Below the pieces are notes generated by a model that searched no databases, was not told the DNA's origin, and was given only the letters and a program-made list of their open reading frames with translations. A program made the translations under genes and the position numbers. Below are positions 34,301 through 44,449 of a stretch of DNA of 64,000 nt, piece by piece; position 1 is the stretch's first letter, and every line of letters begins with the position of its first letter. Source of the DNA: Dreissena polymorpha (taxonomy: Eukaryota; Mollusca; Bivalvia; Myida; Dreissenidae); contig NC_068359.1 in the NCBI RefSeq assembly GCF_020536995.1, positions 126,035,281-126,099,280 of the forward strand. The letters run 5' to 3'.

Positions 34301-37300
34301 CGAATAATAATTAAGTTTTGTGATCACAGTATGTACAGCCATTAAAATGTGTGAAATACTCAAATCGCGCAATGCAATATACTTACTATAAAAAAGGGCC
34401 TGAACTGTTGTTTGTCAATTAGGAACCAATTAAGGGCTTCAATTTACTTGCGAATAATAATTTAGTTTTTGTGATCACAGTTTGAACAGACATTTAAACA
34501 TGTGAATTACTCAAAAGTAACAGATGATATAAATTAAACAATCATCAAGGAATCATAATTCAATTCTGAAAATGCCACCAGCCCCTTCTGCAGTATGGAA
34601 TACTTTACACGTTCTGTGGATAAGAAGACAGGAACGTGTAATGTGTGTAAACTTAGTTTTACATATGCGCGGTCTGCTACAAATCTGTGGAATCATTAAA
34701 AAATAAATTTCATTCTATTTGTGCCCGTTCACAGTATCGGTCATAGTATTAATCGACAGCGATACAATTATTCGATAGCAACGTTACTAAACAGCCTCGT
34801 ATTTAGCAAACGGATATAACTTACAAACCAATGGAAATTAACACATAACAAGGTAAAATCAATCCAGCAGTTTTATGCGAATATTCGAATATTCGATTGA
34901 ATGAATTTGCGAACATTTGAATACCGATATTGGTATTCGATGCCATCCCTACTCAAAATGCAAATTCAGATGAAACCTTACTGTATACAAGTATGTTGTA
35001 AAAGTATCATGAAAAATTATTGCATGATAACTTTTTTTCTCAGGGCCCCAGAGGTTAAGCAGATACAATGTGTAAATGTGAACAGCTTTGCATTATATAA
35101 GTCCTGTAAATGTGAACAGCTTTGTATTATATAAGTCCTGTAAATGTGAACAGCTTTGCATTATATAAGTCCTGTAAATATGAACAGCTTTGCGTTATAT
35201 AAGTCCTGTAAATGTGAACAGCTTTGCATTATATAAGTCCTGTAAATGTGAACAGCTTTGTGTTATATAAGTCCTGTAAATGTGAACAGCTTTGCATTAT
35301 ATAAGTCCTGTAAATGTGAACAGCTTTGCATTATATAAGTCCTGTGCATTCAAGAAATTGATATACAGTTGAAACACAATATACAATGTACATGTAACAA
35401 GGGGGTAACATAATTGTTCTTATTATCATGTCTTTAAAGGTATCACATCTTAAAGATTTTGAAGCATTTACGATCACATTTGATCATTTGAGTTGCGTTC
35501 TGAGAAAACTGGGCTTAATGCTAGTGCGTAAAGTGTCGTCCCAGATTAGCCTATGCAGTCCACACAGGCTAATCAGGGACAACACTTTTCGCCTCAAAAT
35601 GGATTTTTGCTAAGAAAACAAAAAATGTCAAAAAAGCCGAAAGTGTCGTCCCTGATTAGCACTGGCTTATCTGGCATGACACTTTACGAACATGCATTAT
35701 GCCCAGTTTTCTCAGAACGCGACTCATTTTACTACATGTTTTCAGGTTCCTATTCAAGATACTGTCAGTCCAGGTTAATCTCCATAAAGAAGAAAACAGA
35801 AGAAACATCATCTGGAAAGGACCCTGAGCAACACCACGAAAGGTTTTGGCACAAAGAAATGTTAATGTTACATCACCAATAAAATTTATGACATGCAATT
35901 CTAAAAAAATACAGCACTGTCACAAAGTACTTTCTTTTTATGAAAATTTGCCAAATTTCAGCTTCATATGCCTAATGCCTACACGGATGCAAATGAATAT
36001 AATCATAATTCTTTAACCAATTTAAGCCCTCAGGGAATTGATTTCAATGTTAAGTGTAGGAAATGAATGCTCTGAAAAAAGGATGTTGATTGTTGTGCTT
36101 TGTATTAGAATGTTTTGACTAATGGTAAATGACAGAGTACATAAGAACAGTTAATTTCAAAATCTCTTTGCCTATCTCACACATGGAAAAATGCTGACTT
36201 TGCATAAACAATTTTTTTCCTGGGTTTTGCTCCAGGAACCCACTGGTGGGTATGAGCGCTGATGGACAAACACTGGTCTGCTGGCACCCAGAGCCTGAAC
36301 ACCCATATGATCACACACGGGTAAGCCTGAACACCCATACCAGCACACACGGGTAAGCCTGAACACCCATACCACATAGGTAAGCCTGAAGACCCATACC
36401 ACATAGGTAAGCCTGAACACCCATACCACATAGGTAAGCCTGAAGACCCATACCAGCACACACGGGTAAGCCTGAACACCCATACCAGCACACACGGGTA
36501 AGCCTGAACACCCATACCAGCACACACGGGTAAGCCTGAACACCCATACCACATAGGTAAGCCTGAACACCCATACCAGCACACACGGGTAAGCCTGAAC
36601 ACCCATACCACATAGGTAAGCCTGAACACCCATACCAGCACACACGGGCAAGCCTGAACATCCATACCACATAGGTAAGCCTGAACACCCATACCACATA
36701 GGTAAGCCTGAACACCCATACCATCACACACAGGTAAGCCTTTAGGCTCTACTTCTGTAATTAAAGATCGGGTGATATCACAGGGATTTTCTACACCATT
36801 TTTATGCCCCCCTTCGAAGAAGAGGGGGTATATTGCTTTGCACATGTCGGTCGGTCCTTCCACCAGGTGGTTTCCGGATGATAACTCAAGAACGCTTGGG
36901 CCTAAGATCATGAAACTTCATAGGTACATTGATCATGACTCGCAGATGAACCCTATTGATTTTGAGGTCACTAGGTCAAAGGTCAAGGTCACGGTGACCC
37001 GAAATAGTAAAATGGATTCCGGATGATAACTCAAGAACGCTTAGGCCTAGGATCATGAAACTTGATAAGTTGATTGATCATGACTCGCAGATGACCCCTA
37101 TTGATTTTCAGGTCACTAGGTCAAAGGTCAAGGTCACAGTGACCCAAAATAGTAAAATGGTTTCCGGATGATAACTCAAGAACGCTTAGGGTTAGGATCA
37201 TGAAACTTGATAGGTAGATTGATCATGACTCGCAGATGACCCCTATTGATTTTCAGGTCACTAGGTCAAAGGTCAAGGTCACAGTGACCCGAAATAGTAA

Positions 37301-40300
37301 AATGGTTTCCGGATAATAACTCAAGAACGCTTATGCCTAGGATCATGAAACTTCGTAGGTAGATTGATAATGGCTGGCAGATGACCCCTATTAATTGTCA
37401 GGTCACTAGGTCAAAGGTCAAGGTCACGGTGACCCGAAATAGTAAAATGGTTTCCTGACGATAACTCAAGAACGCTTATGCCTAGGATCATGAAACTTCA
37501 TAGGTACATTGATCATGACTCGCAGATGACACCTATTGATTTTGAGGTCATTAGGTCAAAGGTCAAGGTCATGGTGACATAAAATAGTAAAATGGTTTCC
37601 GGATGATTACTCAAGAACGCTTATGCCTAGGATCATGAAACTTCATAGGTACATTGATCATGACTCGCAGATGACCCCTATCGATTTTGAGGTCACTAGG
37701 TCAAAGGTTAAGTTCACGGTGACCCGTAATAGTAAAATGGTTTCCGGATTATAACTAAAGAACGCTCATTCCTAGGATCATGAAACTTGATAGGTAGATT
37801 GATCATGACTCGCAGATGACCCCTATTAATTTTCAGGTCACTAGGTCAAAGGTCAAGGTCACGGTGACCCGAAATAGTAAAATGGTTTCCGGATGATAAC
37901 TCAAGAACGCTTATGACTAGGATCATGAAACTTCATAGGTACATTGATTTCAAGCATCATAAAGGAATTTTCAGACTGGATTTTGAAATAGAATAAAAAT
38001 TTGTGGCATTTTCTTGTCCCAGGTATGTCTGTCTGTTGGTACACTCTCTTGTTTTCATCGAGTATTTACCAAACTTTACCAAAATGGGAATGAGTTTTTG
38101 AGAAAAATGACTTCAAAAAAACAAGTTCACTAAACACTTAAGCTATTTTGCTACATATAGCTATTCTTTATTTTTTTTAAGTTCTCTCCTGTTCCTGTTC
38201 TCATTTGTTCTGCTGACAGTTGGAGCAAAATTAATTAAAACTGACCGTAAAATCATATGAACCCTCATAATTCCTATTTTTAGCTCAGCTGTTTTCGGAG
38301 AAAATCCGAGGTATAGTCATAGCCTCCTTGTCGTCCGCCGTCCGGGCGTCGTGCTTAAACCTTTACATTGGCTCTAAAATTAAAGTGCTTCCACCTACAA
38401 ATTTGAAACTTCATATGTACATGCACCTTGATGAGTTCTACATGGCACACCCATTTTTGGGTCACTAGGTCAAAGGTCAAGGTCACTGTGACCTCTAATA
38501 TAAAACTTTAACTTTGCCTCTTACATCATAGTGCTTCCACCTACAACTTTGATACTTCATATGTACATGCACCATGATGACTTCTACAAGCCACACCCAT
38601 TTTTGGGTCACTATGTCAAATGTCAAGGTCACTGTGACCTCTAATATAAAACTTTAACTTTGCCTCTAACATCATAGTGCTTCCACCTACAACATTGAAA
38701 CTTCATATGTACATGCATCGTGATGACTTTTTCACGCCACACCCATTTCCGGGTCACTAGGTCAAATGTCAAGGTCACTGTGACCTCTAAAAAACAAATG
38801 ACAAGCTTTCGCAGCTGAGCGTGGCACCCGTTATGCGGTTCTCTTGTTTTAAACCCTCACCCTTTTGAGACTTTATATAAAAATGTTATATACCCCTGTT
38901 AAAGGTTAGTATTAACCCTGGTATACCCTCGTTAACGGTTAGTATTAACCCTGGTTTACCCTTGTTAACGGTTAGTATTCACCCTGGTATACCCCTGTTA
39001 ACGGTTAGTATTAACCCTGGTATACCCTCGTCAACGGTTAGTATTCACCCTGGTATACCCTCGTTAAGGGTTAGTATTAACCCTGGTATACCATTGTTTA
39101 CGGTTAGTATTAACCCTGGTATACCCTCGTTTACGGTTAGTATTTACCCTGGTATACCCTCGTTAACGGTTAGTATTAACCCTGGTGAAATAAAGTACAT
39201 GAGCTCCTCTGTGAAGACATTTTATTGCATATGCGTAAAGTGGCTAACCAGATTATATTGTGCAGTTCCCTCATTAGGGATCACACTTTCCGCCGTAACT
39301 GGATTTCTGGTAAGAAAAGACTTTTTTTAAACAAACACTATAATAAAAGCAGAAAGTGTTATCCCTGAATACAATAGTCTGTGCTGACTGCACAGGCTAA
39401 TCTTGGACAACACTTTATGCCTTTGTATTATACATATATGTTCAGGGGATGGAGTACGCTGTACACGAGCTGGAGGAGGGCACATCAATCTTGAAAGACG
39501 AAGTCATTCGCAGGTTTGAGACCCGCTACAAGCCCAAGGGTCCCAACATTCAGGAGCTCAGCAACATCACCTACACCACCAAGCATCAATGGTTCCCAAG
39601 GTAATTATCTTCTCAAAAAGTGGTTTTAGTGTTCACAAAACTCATCAAAAAATTGGCACTGGTGTTTCTGTGATATAATGCACATTTAAAGCCTCTGACC
39701 TTGAAATGAAATACATGTTAATCAATACGTATAGATGCAATTTGAAAGTGTGCGAAATTGTCATTAAACTTATAGCCTAGTTAGCAACTAATTAATTTTT
39801 TTTCAAACGGTACCGCTTTTAAAACCAAAAGTAGGATTTCTATATGTATACGTCCATTTCGACAAACGCGATTATTTTTAAGTTTTAAGGTGCAAAAATG
39901 ATGGATTTCTACCTTGTAACTACCAGATATATTCTAATTGGCATAGATAAAATTAAATCTATAGCCTAGTTAGCAAGTAATTTATTATTTTTCAAACAGT
40001 ACCGCTTTTAAAACCGAAAGTAGGATTTCTAGACGTATACGTCCATTTCAACAAACGCGATTATTTTTAAGTTTTAAAGTGCGAAAAAGACTAGCTTCTA
40101 CCTTGTAACCACCAGATGTATTCTAATTGGCATGGATAAAATATGTTTCTTATTAGCTCATCTATTTTTTGAAAAAAAATTATGAGCTATTGTCATCACC
40201 TTGGCGTAGGCGTTGGCGTCGGCGTTGGCGTCTGGTTAAGTTTTGCGTTTAGGTCCACTTTGCTCAGAAAGTATCAATGCTATTGCATTCAAACTTGGTA

Positions 40301-42927
40301 CACTTACTTACTATCATGAGGGGACTGGGCAGGCAAAGTAAGATAACTCTGGCGTGCATTTTGACAGAATTATGTGCCCTTTTTATACTTAGAAAATTGA
40401 AAATTTTGGTTAAGTTTTGCGTTTAGGTCCACTTTTCTCAGAAAGTATCAATGCTATTGCATTTAAACTTGGTACACTTACTTACTATCATGAGGGGACT
40501 GGGCAGGCAAAGTTAGATAACTCTGGCGTGCATTTTGACAGAATTATGTGCCCTTTTTATACTTAGAAAATTGAAAATTTTGTTTAAGTTTTGTGTTTAG
40601 GTCCATTTTATTCCTTAAGTATCAAAGCTATTGCTTTCATACTTGCAACACTTACTAATTATCATAAGGGGACTGTGCAGGCAAAGTAATGTAACTCTGA
40701 CTGGCATTTTGACAGAATTATGTGCCCTTTTTATACTTAGAAAATTGAAAATTTGGTTATGTTTTGTGTTTAGGTCCACTTTATTCCTACAGTATCAAAG
40801 CTATTGCTTTCATACTTGCAACACTTATTAACTATCATAAGGGGACCGTGCAGGCAATGTTATGTAACTCTGACTGGCATTTGGACGGAATTATGGGCCC
40901 TTTATACTTAGAAAATTGAAAATTTGGTTAAGATTTGTGTTTTGGTCCACTTTACCCCTAAAGTATCATACATATTGCTTTCATACTTGGAACACTTTCA
41001 AACTCTCTTAAGGGTACAGTAAAAGGACAAGTTGCATAACTCTGGTTGTCATTGTAACGGAATTATGGCCCTTTTTTTGACTTAGTAACTTTGAATATAT
41101 GGTTAAATTTTGTGTTTGATCCACTTTACTTCTTAAGTATCAAGGCTATTGCTTTCAAACTTCAAATACTTTCATGCTATCATGAGGTTACTGTACCTGG
41201 CAAGTTGAATTTTTTACCTTGACCTTTGAATGACCTTGACTCTCAAGGTCAAATTATTAAATTTTGCTAAAATTGCCATAACTTCTTTATTTATCATTAC
41301 ATTTGACTGATACTTTGACAAAACTACTCTTACCTGACATACCACAATAGACTCCACCCAAACCATCCCCCGTGCCCTCCCCCTCCCCCCCCCCCTCCCC
41401 CCCTCCCCTCCCTATTTTTTTTTATTTTAAGATCGTCTCACAAATGACCACCACACCCTCACACTATACCCCCACCCCCCACCCCCACCCCACCCCCCCC
41501 CCAATTTTTTTTTTTTTTTTTTTTTAAGATCATCTTACAAATTACCACCACACCCTCACACTATACCCCCCCCCCCCCAATTTTTTTTTTTTTAAACGGT
41601 AATGTTTGAAATACCGTTCAACCATCTCACCCAAAAAATCCCCCCCCCCCCCATCCTCCCCCCGCCCCCGATTTTTTTTTTTTCCCTTTTTTGGAAGATA
41701 ATGTAATAAATGTCCACAACCCCACACTATACACCCCTCTTCACTCCACCCCTCCCTCCTTTGTGATTGAAAATGAGAGTCCCTTCACCTTTAAAAAGAA
41801 AATAGATGAGCAGTCTGCACCCGCAAGGCGGTGCTCTTGTTTATACTTATATTTACTATGTTAAATAAGTTGTGTGGCTTTAATATTCTTAGAAAAACAG
41901 AAAAATTACACTTATTGCAGAAAAAGTGTGCTTTTTATGTATATTAAATACATTTACAAAACTGCAAAAGAAAGAAATTGTAGGTTTTAAATTCCATTGA
42001 ATTCAGTGCTAGTCAATACAACTGTGTATTATACAAATTTGTCCTGAATTTTGTGAAGATAAGTTTGTGCTTCACCTCTATTTCACTTTTAGAGGCTTTT
42101 TATTACCATTTGAAAAAAACAAAAACAATTTGCTTTATCTTAAAATTTTGCAGTCCTTTAATTTTTGGAATTCATTAATAAAATACTAAATATTACAATA
42201 CATACCAGTATGTGTTATATTATATTCATATTTATCTCGCAAGGAGTTGATTTGCAAAATAGTCATGTAATTCAAAAATTGTTAATTAGAACTTGAATTT
42301 AGTTCATATACAGAACATTACTAAATGCATTTCTTGCATATCAAATAGTTGTCATTGAAGTAAATATCATTAACTATAACTGGAACTGATGTCCTGTTAA
42401 AAATAAATTGAATAATATTTGGTGGCCTTAGCCTTTTAATGTATTGTTTTTAATGAAGCAAAACAGAAAATATAATTTTGTGTTGTTTCTATAGCTAGAC
42501 AAGATAAGTATGTAGATTATCTGTCTTTCATGCATGACTTCCCAAAACACAAACACACATACTCATTGAATTTTAACCCATTATGCCTACCGTCTAGAAA
42601 AAAGGAATGATGCGGTGTCTCATCTGGGTCTGCGCTGTTTGCTTAAAGGAATTTCTGTAAGAAATATTCTAAATATAGAAATAAATGTACTAGACATCCC
42701 TAATTGTGGGAATAAATTGATCCAATTTAGAAAGATGGAAGAGTCCACTCGGCATAAATGGGTTAATTGTAAGTAACCGATCACAGAGACAAAATTCTAA
42801 ATATTTTTTTCAGTTTGTAAATAACAAAACCTAGCGATGATAGTTAATAATCTTTTGGTTTTGTATTTTTAGGCCAGCAAAGAAATTCAGAAAGCTGAAC
42901 CCCCCTAAGGACAGAGATTCCCTGTGA
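31298..42927 (+). CDS. MRPL42: Mitochondrial ribosomal protein mL42 (MRPL42), complete in five coding exons
   Basis: Encodes a 122-aa component of the large subunit of the mitochondrial ribosome (human 142 aa). Coding exons: 31298-31343, 35044-35071, 36236-36320, 39446-39600, 42873-42927; every junction is in phase (1, 2, 0, 2). The sequence starts MAAPMNVAWKKCLLLW, then YNVNPLVGMSADGQTLVCWH. As I recall human MRPL42, [20 protein letters not shown] aligns with this without a gap. The C-terminus has IQELSNITYTTKHQWFP and KLNPPKDRDSL, against human IEQLSKMFFTTKHRWYP and NLNPPKDR. The middle (GMEYAVHELEEG...) is poorly conserved but of nearly equal length. The basic N-terminus suits matrix import. 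Introns 2 and 3 begin with minisatellites, and intron 1 contains an antisense exon of another gene. Confidence 0.93.
32520..32832. repeat. 45-bp minisatellite (~7 copies)
   Basis: Unit reads acattaacagagggtctgga, gttgttgtttgtgaaagac, ttccaa; 45 bp is 15 codons and both strands stay open, giving incidental ORFs (98 and 70 codons). It lies in MRPL42 intron 1, downstream of the antisense terminal exon. No donor motif is present. Confidence 0.85.
33231..33236 (-). terminator. Polyadenylation signal AATAAA for the nested antisense exon
   Basis: AATAAA on the minus strand about 32 bases after the TGA at 33268-33270. Confidence 0.45.
33268..33434 (-). CDS. Last coding exon of an unidentified gene, antisense within MRPL42 intron 1
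   Basis: On the minus strand a pyrimidine-rich acceptor (cctttttttaatctttcaag) is followed by two bases and 54 codons, then TGA, with AATAAA 32 bases further. The protein end reads KQMNRLGGRISQFRGQTVLS, then VRKHLQAIGGLAQFTQEDIG, then ASQNEFKKGIVTQG. It looks like real coding sequence: varied composition, mixed helix, stop and polyadenylation signal in the right place. The family is not recognised. No partner exon was found upstream (to the right), where a foldback element starts within 30 bases. It could be the end of a gene overlapping MRPL42 on the other strand, or a relic. Confidence 0.5.
33465..33965. mobile_element. Foldback (long inverted repeat) element
   Basis: Arms of about 200 bp face each other: the left starts agcataagcacggtgcttata and contains tctgtgttggga and aagatcatgatacct in inverse; the right ends tataggcaccgtgataag. 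The centre (about 33665-33745) carries a nested 'agtgcaaccgcac' inverted pair. No coding sequence. Confidence 0.65.
34000..34955. mobile_element. hAT-like transposon remnant
   Basis: Subterminal 'ttcgaatattcgattgaatg' occurs near both ends (about 34015 and 34880), and the right end reads ggtattcgatgccatccct, typical of hAT-like ends. The interior keeps a BED-type zinc finger relic but no catalytic region. Confidence 0.5.
34595..34699 (+). pseudogene. BED zinc-finger fragment of a hAT transposase
   Basis: The frame reads MEYFTRSVDKKTGTCNVCKL then SFTYARSATNLWNH and a stop. The aromatic start, C-x2-C pair and the N-L-x2-H signature are those of BED fingers. The second metal-binding histidine and all later transposase domains are missing. 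Confidence 0.6.
35044..35071 (+). CDS. MRPL42: MRPL42 coding exon 2 (28-nt micro-exon)
   Basis: Strong acceptor (aactttttttctcag), then GG, eight codons (PQRLSRYN) and GT, donor GT/GTAAATG. Phases fit exons 1 and 3, and the resulting YNVNPLVGMSADG aligns gap-free with the mammalian protein. The 34-bp array begins at its donor. Confidence 0.82.
35072..35345 (+). repeat. 34-bp minisatellite (8 copies) starting at the MRPL42 exon 2 donor
   Basis: Units GTAAATGTGAACAGCTTTGC followed by ATTATATAAGTCCT, wholly intronic, so the array is eight copies of the first 34 bases of intron 2. Each repeats the donor GTAAATG. Confidence 0.9.
35483..35730. mobile_element. Palindromic MITE ('cacaggctaatcagggacga' family)
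   Basis: About 240 bp with terminal inverted repeats (gttctgagaaaactgggc / gcccagttttctcagaac) and two internal hairpins formed by gtcgtcccagattagcc and ggctaatcagggacaac. Other copies or parts: 39215-39430, 47995-48240, 50765-50990, 54050-54312, 54410-54620, 58505-58725. Confidence 0.75.
36236..36320 (+). CDS. MRPL42: MRPL42 coding exon 3
   Basis: Acceptor ttttcctgggttttgctccag; one base then 28 codons, NPLVGMSADGQTLVCWHP then EPEHPYDHTR, donor CGG/GTAAGCC. This holds the best-conserved mL42 block (DGQTLVCWHP...PYDHT; human [10 protein letters not shown]...PYEHT). Its last 28 bases are the exonic part of the following repeat unit. Confidence 0.92.
36291..36740 (+). repeat. 27/32-bp minisatellite (~15 copies) spanning the MRPL42 exon 3 donor
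   Basis: Units GTAAGCCTGAACACCCATAC then CAGCACACACGG (32 bp) or the shorter variant ending CACATAG (27 bp). The unit is the exon's last 28 bases plus GTAA, so every copy restores ACGG/GTAAGC or ATAG/GTAAGC, the latter an even better donor than the original. The large minus-strand ORFs over this array are artefacts. Confidence 0.92.
36803..37950. repeat. Inverted copy of the 145-bp-unit element
   Basis: About eight units of ~145 bp with 'ctaggtcaaaggtcaaggtca' each, in the opposite orientation to 2725-3884; the left edge is atgccccccttcgaagaagagg. It lies in MRPL42 intron 3. Confidence 0.8.
38280..38850. repeat. Inverted relative of 26780-27240
   Basis: Three units with aaggtcactgtgacctctaa; perfect AGGTCA-n3-TGACCT palindromes at 38480-38494, 38626-38640 and 38772-38786. 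Edges ttagctcagctgttttcgg and cgttatgcggttctcttgtt. Confidence 0.65.
38905..39186 (+). repeat. 33-bp minisatellite (~9 copies)
   Basis: Units about ttaacggttagtattaaccc then tggtataccctcg, in MRPL42 intron 3 upstream of exon 4. It is not attached to an exon end. Confidence 0.85.
39446..39600 (+). CDS. MRPL42: MRPL42 coding exon 4
   Basis: Acceptor tacatatatgttcag, 51 codons plus two bases, donor AG/GTAATT. It reads GMEYAVHELEEGTSILKDEV, then IRRFETRYKPKGPNIQELSN, then ITYTTKHQWFP. The TTKHQWFP block identifies mL42. A MITE copy (39215-39430) ends just upstream of the acceptor. No array follows this donor. Confidence 0.92.
40165..41835. repeat. Dispersed element with ~165-bp tandem units and poly-C/poly-T tracts
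   Basis: Begins ttagctcatctattttttga; four to five units repeat 'ttttgcgtttaggtccactttg' and 'gactgggcaggcaaagt'. 41365-41665 contains several runs of 8-14 C beside runs of T. It ends aaggcggtgctcttgttt. All in MRPL42 intron 4; 41836-42580 is AT-rich with nothing recognised. Confidence 0.65.
42580..42770. mobile_element. Palindromic MITE ('gagacgccgcatcatgcggcg' family)
   Basis: Ends ttaacccattatgcctac and ggcataaatgggttaa; inner motif aatatttcttacagaaattcc. This copy is internally shortened. Others: 45160-45372, 46590-46800, 59965-60170, 60180-60382. Confidence 0.65.
42873..42927 (+). CDS. MRPL42: MRPL42 coding exon 5 with stop
   Basis: Acceptor ttttgtatttttag; one base completes Arg, then PAKKFRKLNPPKDRDSL and TGA. 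The LNPPKDR end is the mL42 C-terminal signature. Confidence 0.9.
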
Positions 42928-43133
42928 AGATTTGCCTGTGACTTCATCATATCTATATCCACGGACTACGTCATACCAAAATTTGACATCATACTGACAA
43001 AGAACAAGGCTCCAGCCTTAACAATGATGTTTCAAGCGCATTTGTAATTTTTAACATGGATTGAACAAAGAATTATGTCACTCTGGCACATTTTTATTCT
43101 ACGGTTCAGCAAGACATTTTAACTATCTATTGT

Positions 43134-43139
43134 ATTAAA
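43134..43139 (+). terminator. MRPL42: Probable MRPL42 polyadenylation signal ATTAAA
   Basis: ATTAAA about 207 bases after the stop codon, followed by a GT-rich stretch (ggttattgttc). Confidence 0.4.
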
Positions 43140-43231
43140 GGTTATTGTTCTATAAGACAGTTTTTGTCACATTGTTTGCTTACCCAACGTTGACTTGCTT
43201 TGTACAAAATTATGGTGTGGAAGACTTCTGT

Positions 43232-44430
43232 TCACAGGCACTCCCACAAAAGGTGAATCACACTTAATGGGCAAACCCACAAAAGGAGAATCACACTTAA
43301 TGGGCGAACCCACAAAAGATGAATCACATTTAATGGGCAAACCCACAAAAGGAGAATCACATTTAATGGGCAAACCCACAAAAGGAGAATCACACTTAAT
43401 GGCTTAATGGGCAAACCAACAAAAGATGAATCACATTAAATGGGCAAACCCACAAAAGGAGAATCACACTTAATGGGCACAACCACAAAAAGTGAATCAC
43501 ATTAAATGGGCACACCCACAAAAGGTGAATCACATTAAATGGGCAAACCCACAAAAGGTGAATCACATTTAATGGGCAAACCCACAAAAGGAGAATCACA
43601 TTTAATGGGCAAACCCACAAAAGGAGAATCACACTTAATGGGCAAACCAACAAAAGATGAATCAATTAAATGGGCAAACCCACAAAAGGTGAATCACATT
43701 AAATGGGCACAACCACAAAAAGTGAATCACATTAAATGGGCACACCCACAAAAGGTGAATCACATTAAATGGGCAAACCCACAAAAGGTGAATCATATTA
43801 AATGGGCAAACCCACAAAAGGTGAATCTCATTAAATGGGCACACCCACAAAAGGTGAATCACATTAAATGGGGAAACCCACAAAAGGTGAATCACATTAA
43901 ATGGGCAAACCCACAAAGGGGTGAATCACATTAAATGGGCACACCGACAAAAGGTGAATCACATTAAATGGGCAAACCCACAAAAGTTGAATCACATCAA
44001 ATGGGCAAACCCACAAAAGGTGAATCACATTAAATGGGCACACCCACAAAAGATGAATCACATTTAATGGGCAAACACACAAAAGGTGTATCACATTAAA
44101 TGGGCAAACCCACAAAAGGTGAATCACATCAAATGGTCAAACCCACAAAAGGTGAATCACAATAAATGGGCACACCCACAAAAGTTGAATCACATTAAAT
44201 GGGCAAACCCAGAAAAGACGAATCGCATTAAATGGGGAAACCCACAAAAGATGAATCACATTAAACGGGCAAACCCACAAAAGGTGAATGACATTTAATG
44301 GGCAAACCCACAAAAGGTGAATAACATTAAATGGGCAAACCCACAAAAGGTGAATCACATTAAATGGGCACACCCACAAAAGTTGAATCACATTAAATGG
44401 GCAAACCCACAATAGGTGAATCACATTAAA
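43232..44430. repeat. 33-bp minisatellite (~36 copies)
   Basis: Units about tgggcaaacccacaaaaggt then gaatcacattaaa; variants with agatgaatc, ggagaatc and gcacaacc. The 33-bp period keeps several frames open on both strands, giving many false ORFs. Each unit contains AAAG/GTGAATC, a weak donor-like sequence, but no exon precedes it. Confidence 0.92.
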
Positions 44431-44449
44431 ATTAATCTGGATGATCATT

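Noticed and set aside
35746-35882. Possible exon after the acceptor ttttactacatgttttcag (frame SYSRYCQSR...)
   Set aside because: MRPL42 exon 2 to exon 3 joins in phase and aligns without a gap to the mammalian protein, leaving no room for it; no donor of quality follows.
36172-36911. Minus-strand ORFs up to 244 aa (repeated 'VWVFRLTYV' and 'GMGVQAYPC')
   Set aside because: They are translations of the 27/32-bp array behind the MRPL42 exon 3 donor; the real gene is on the plus strand.
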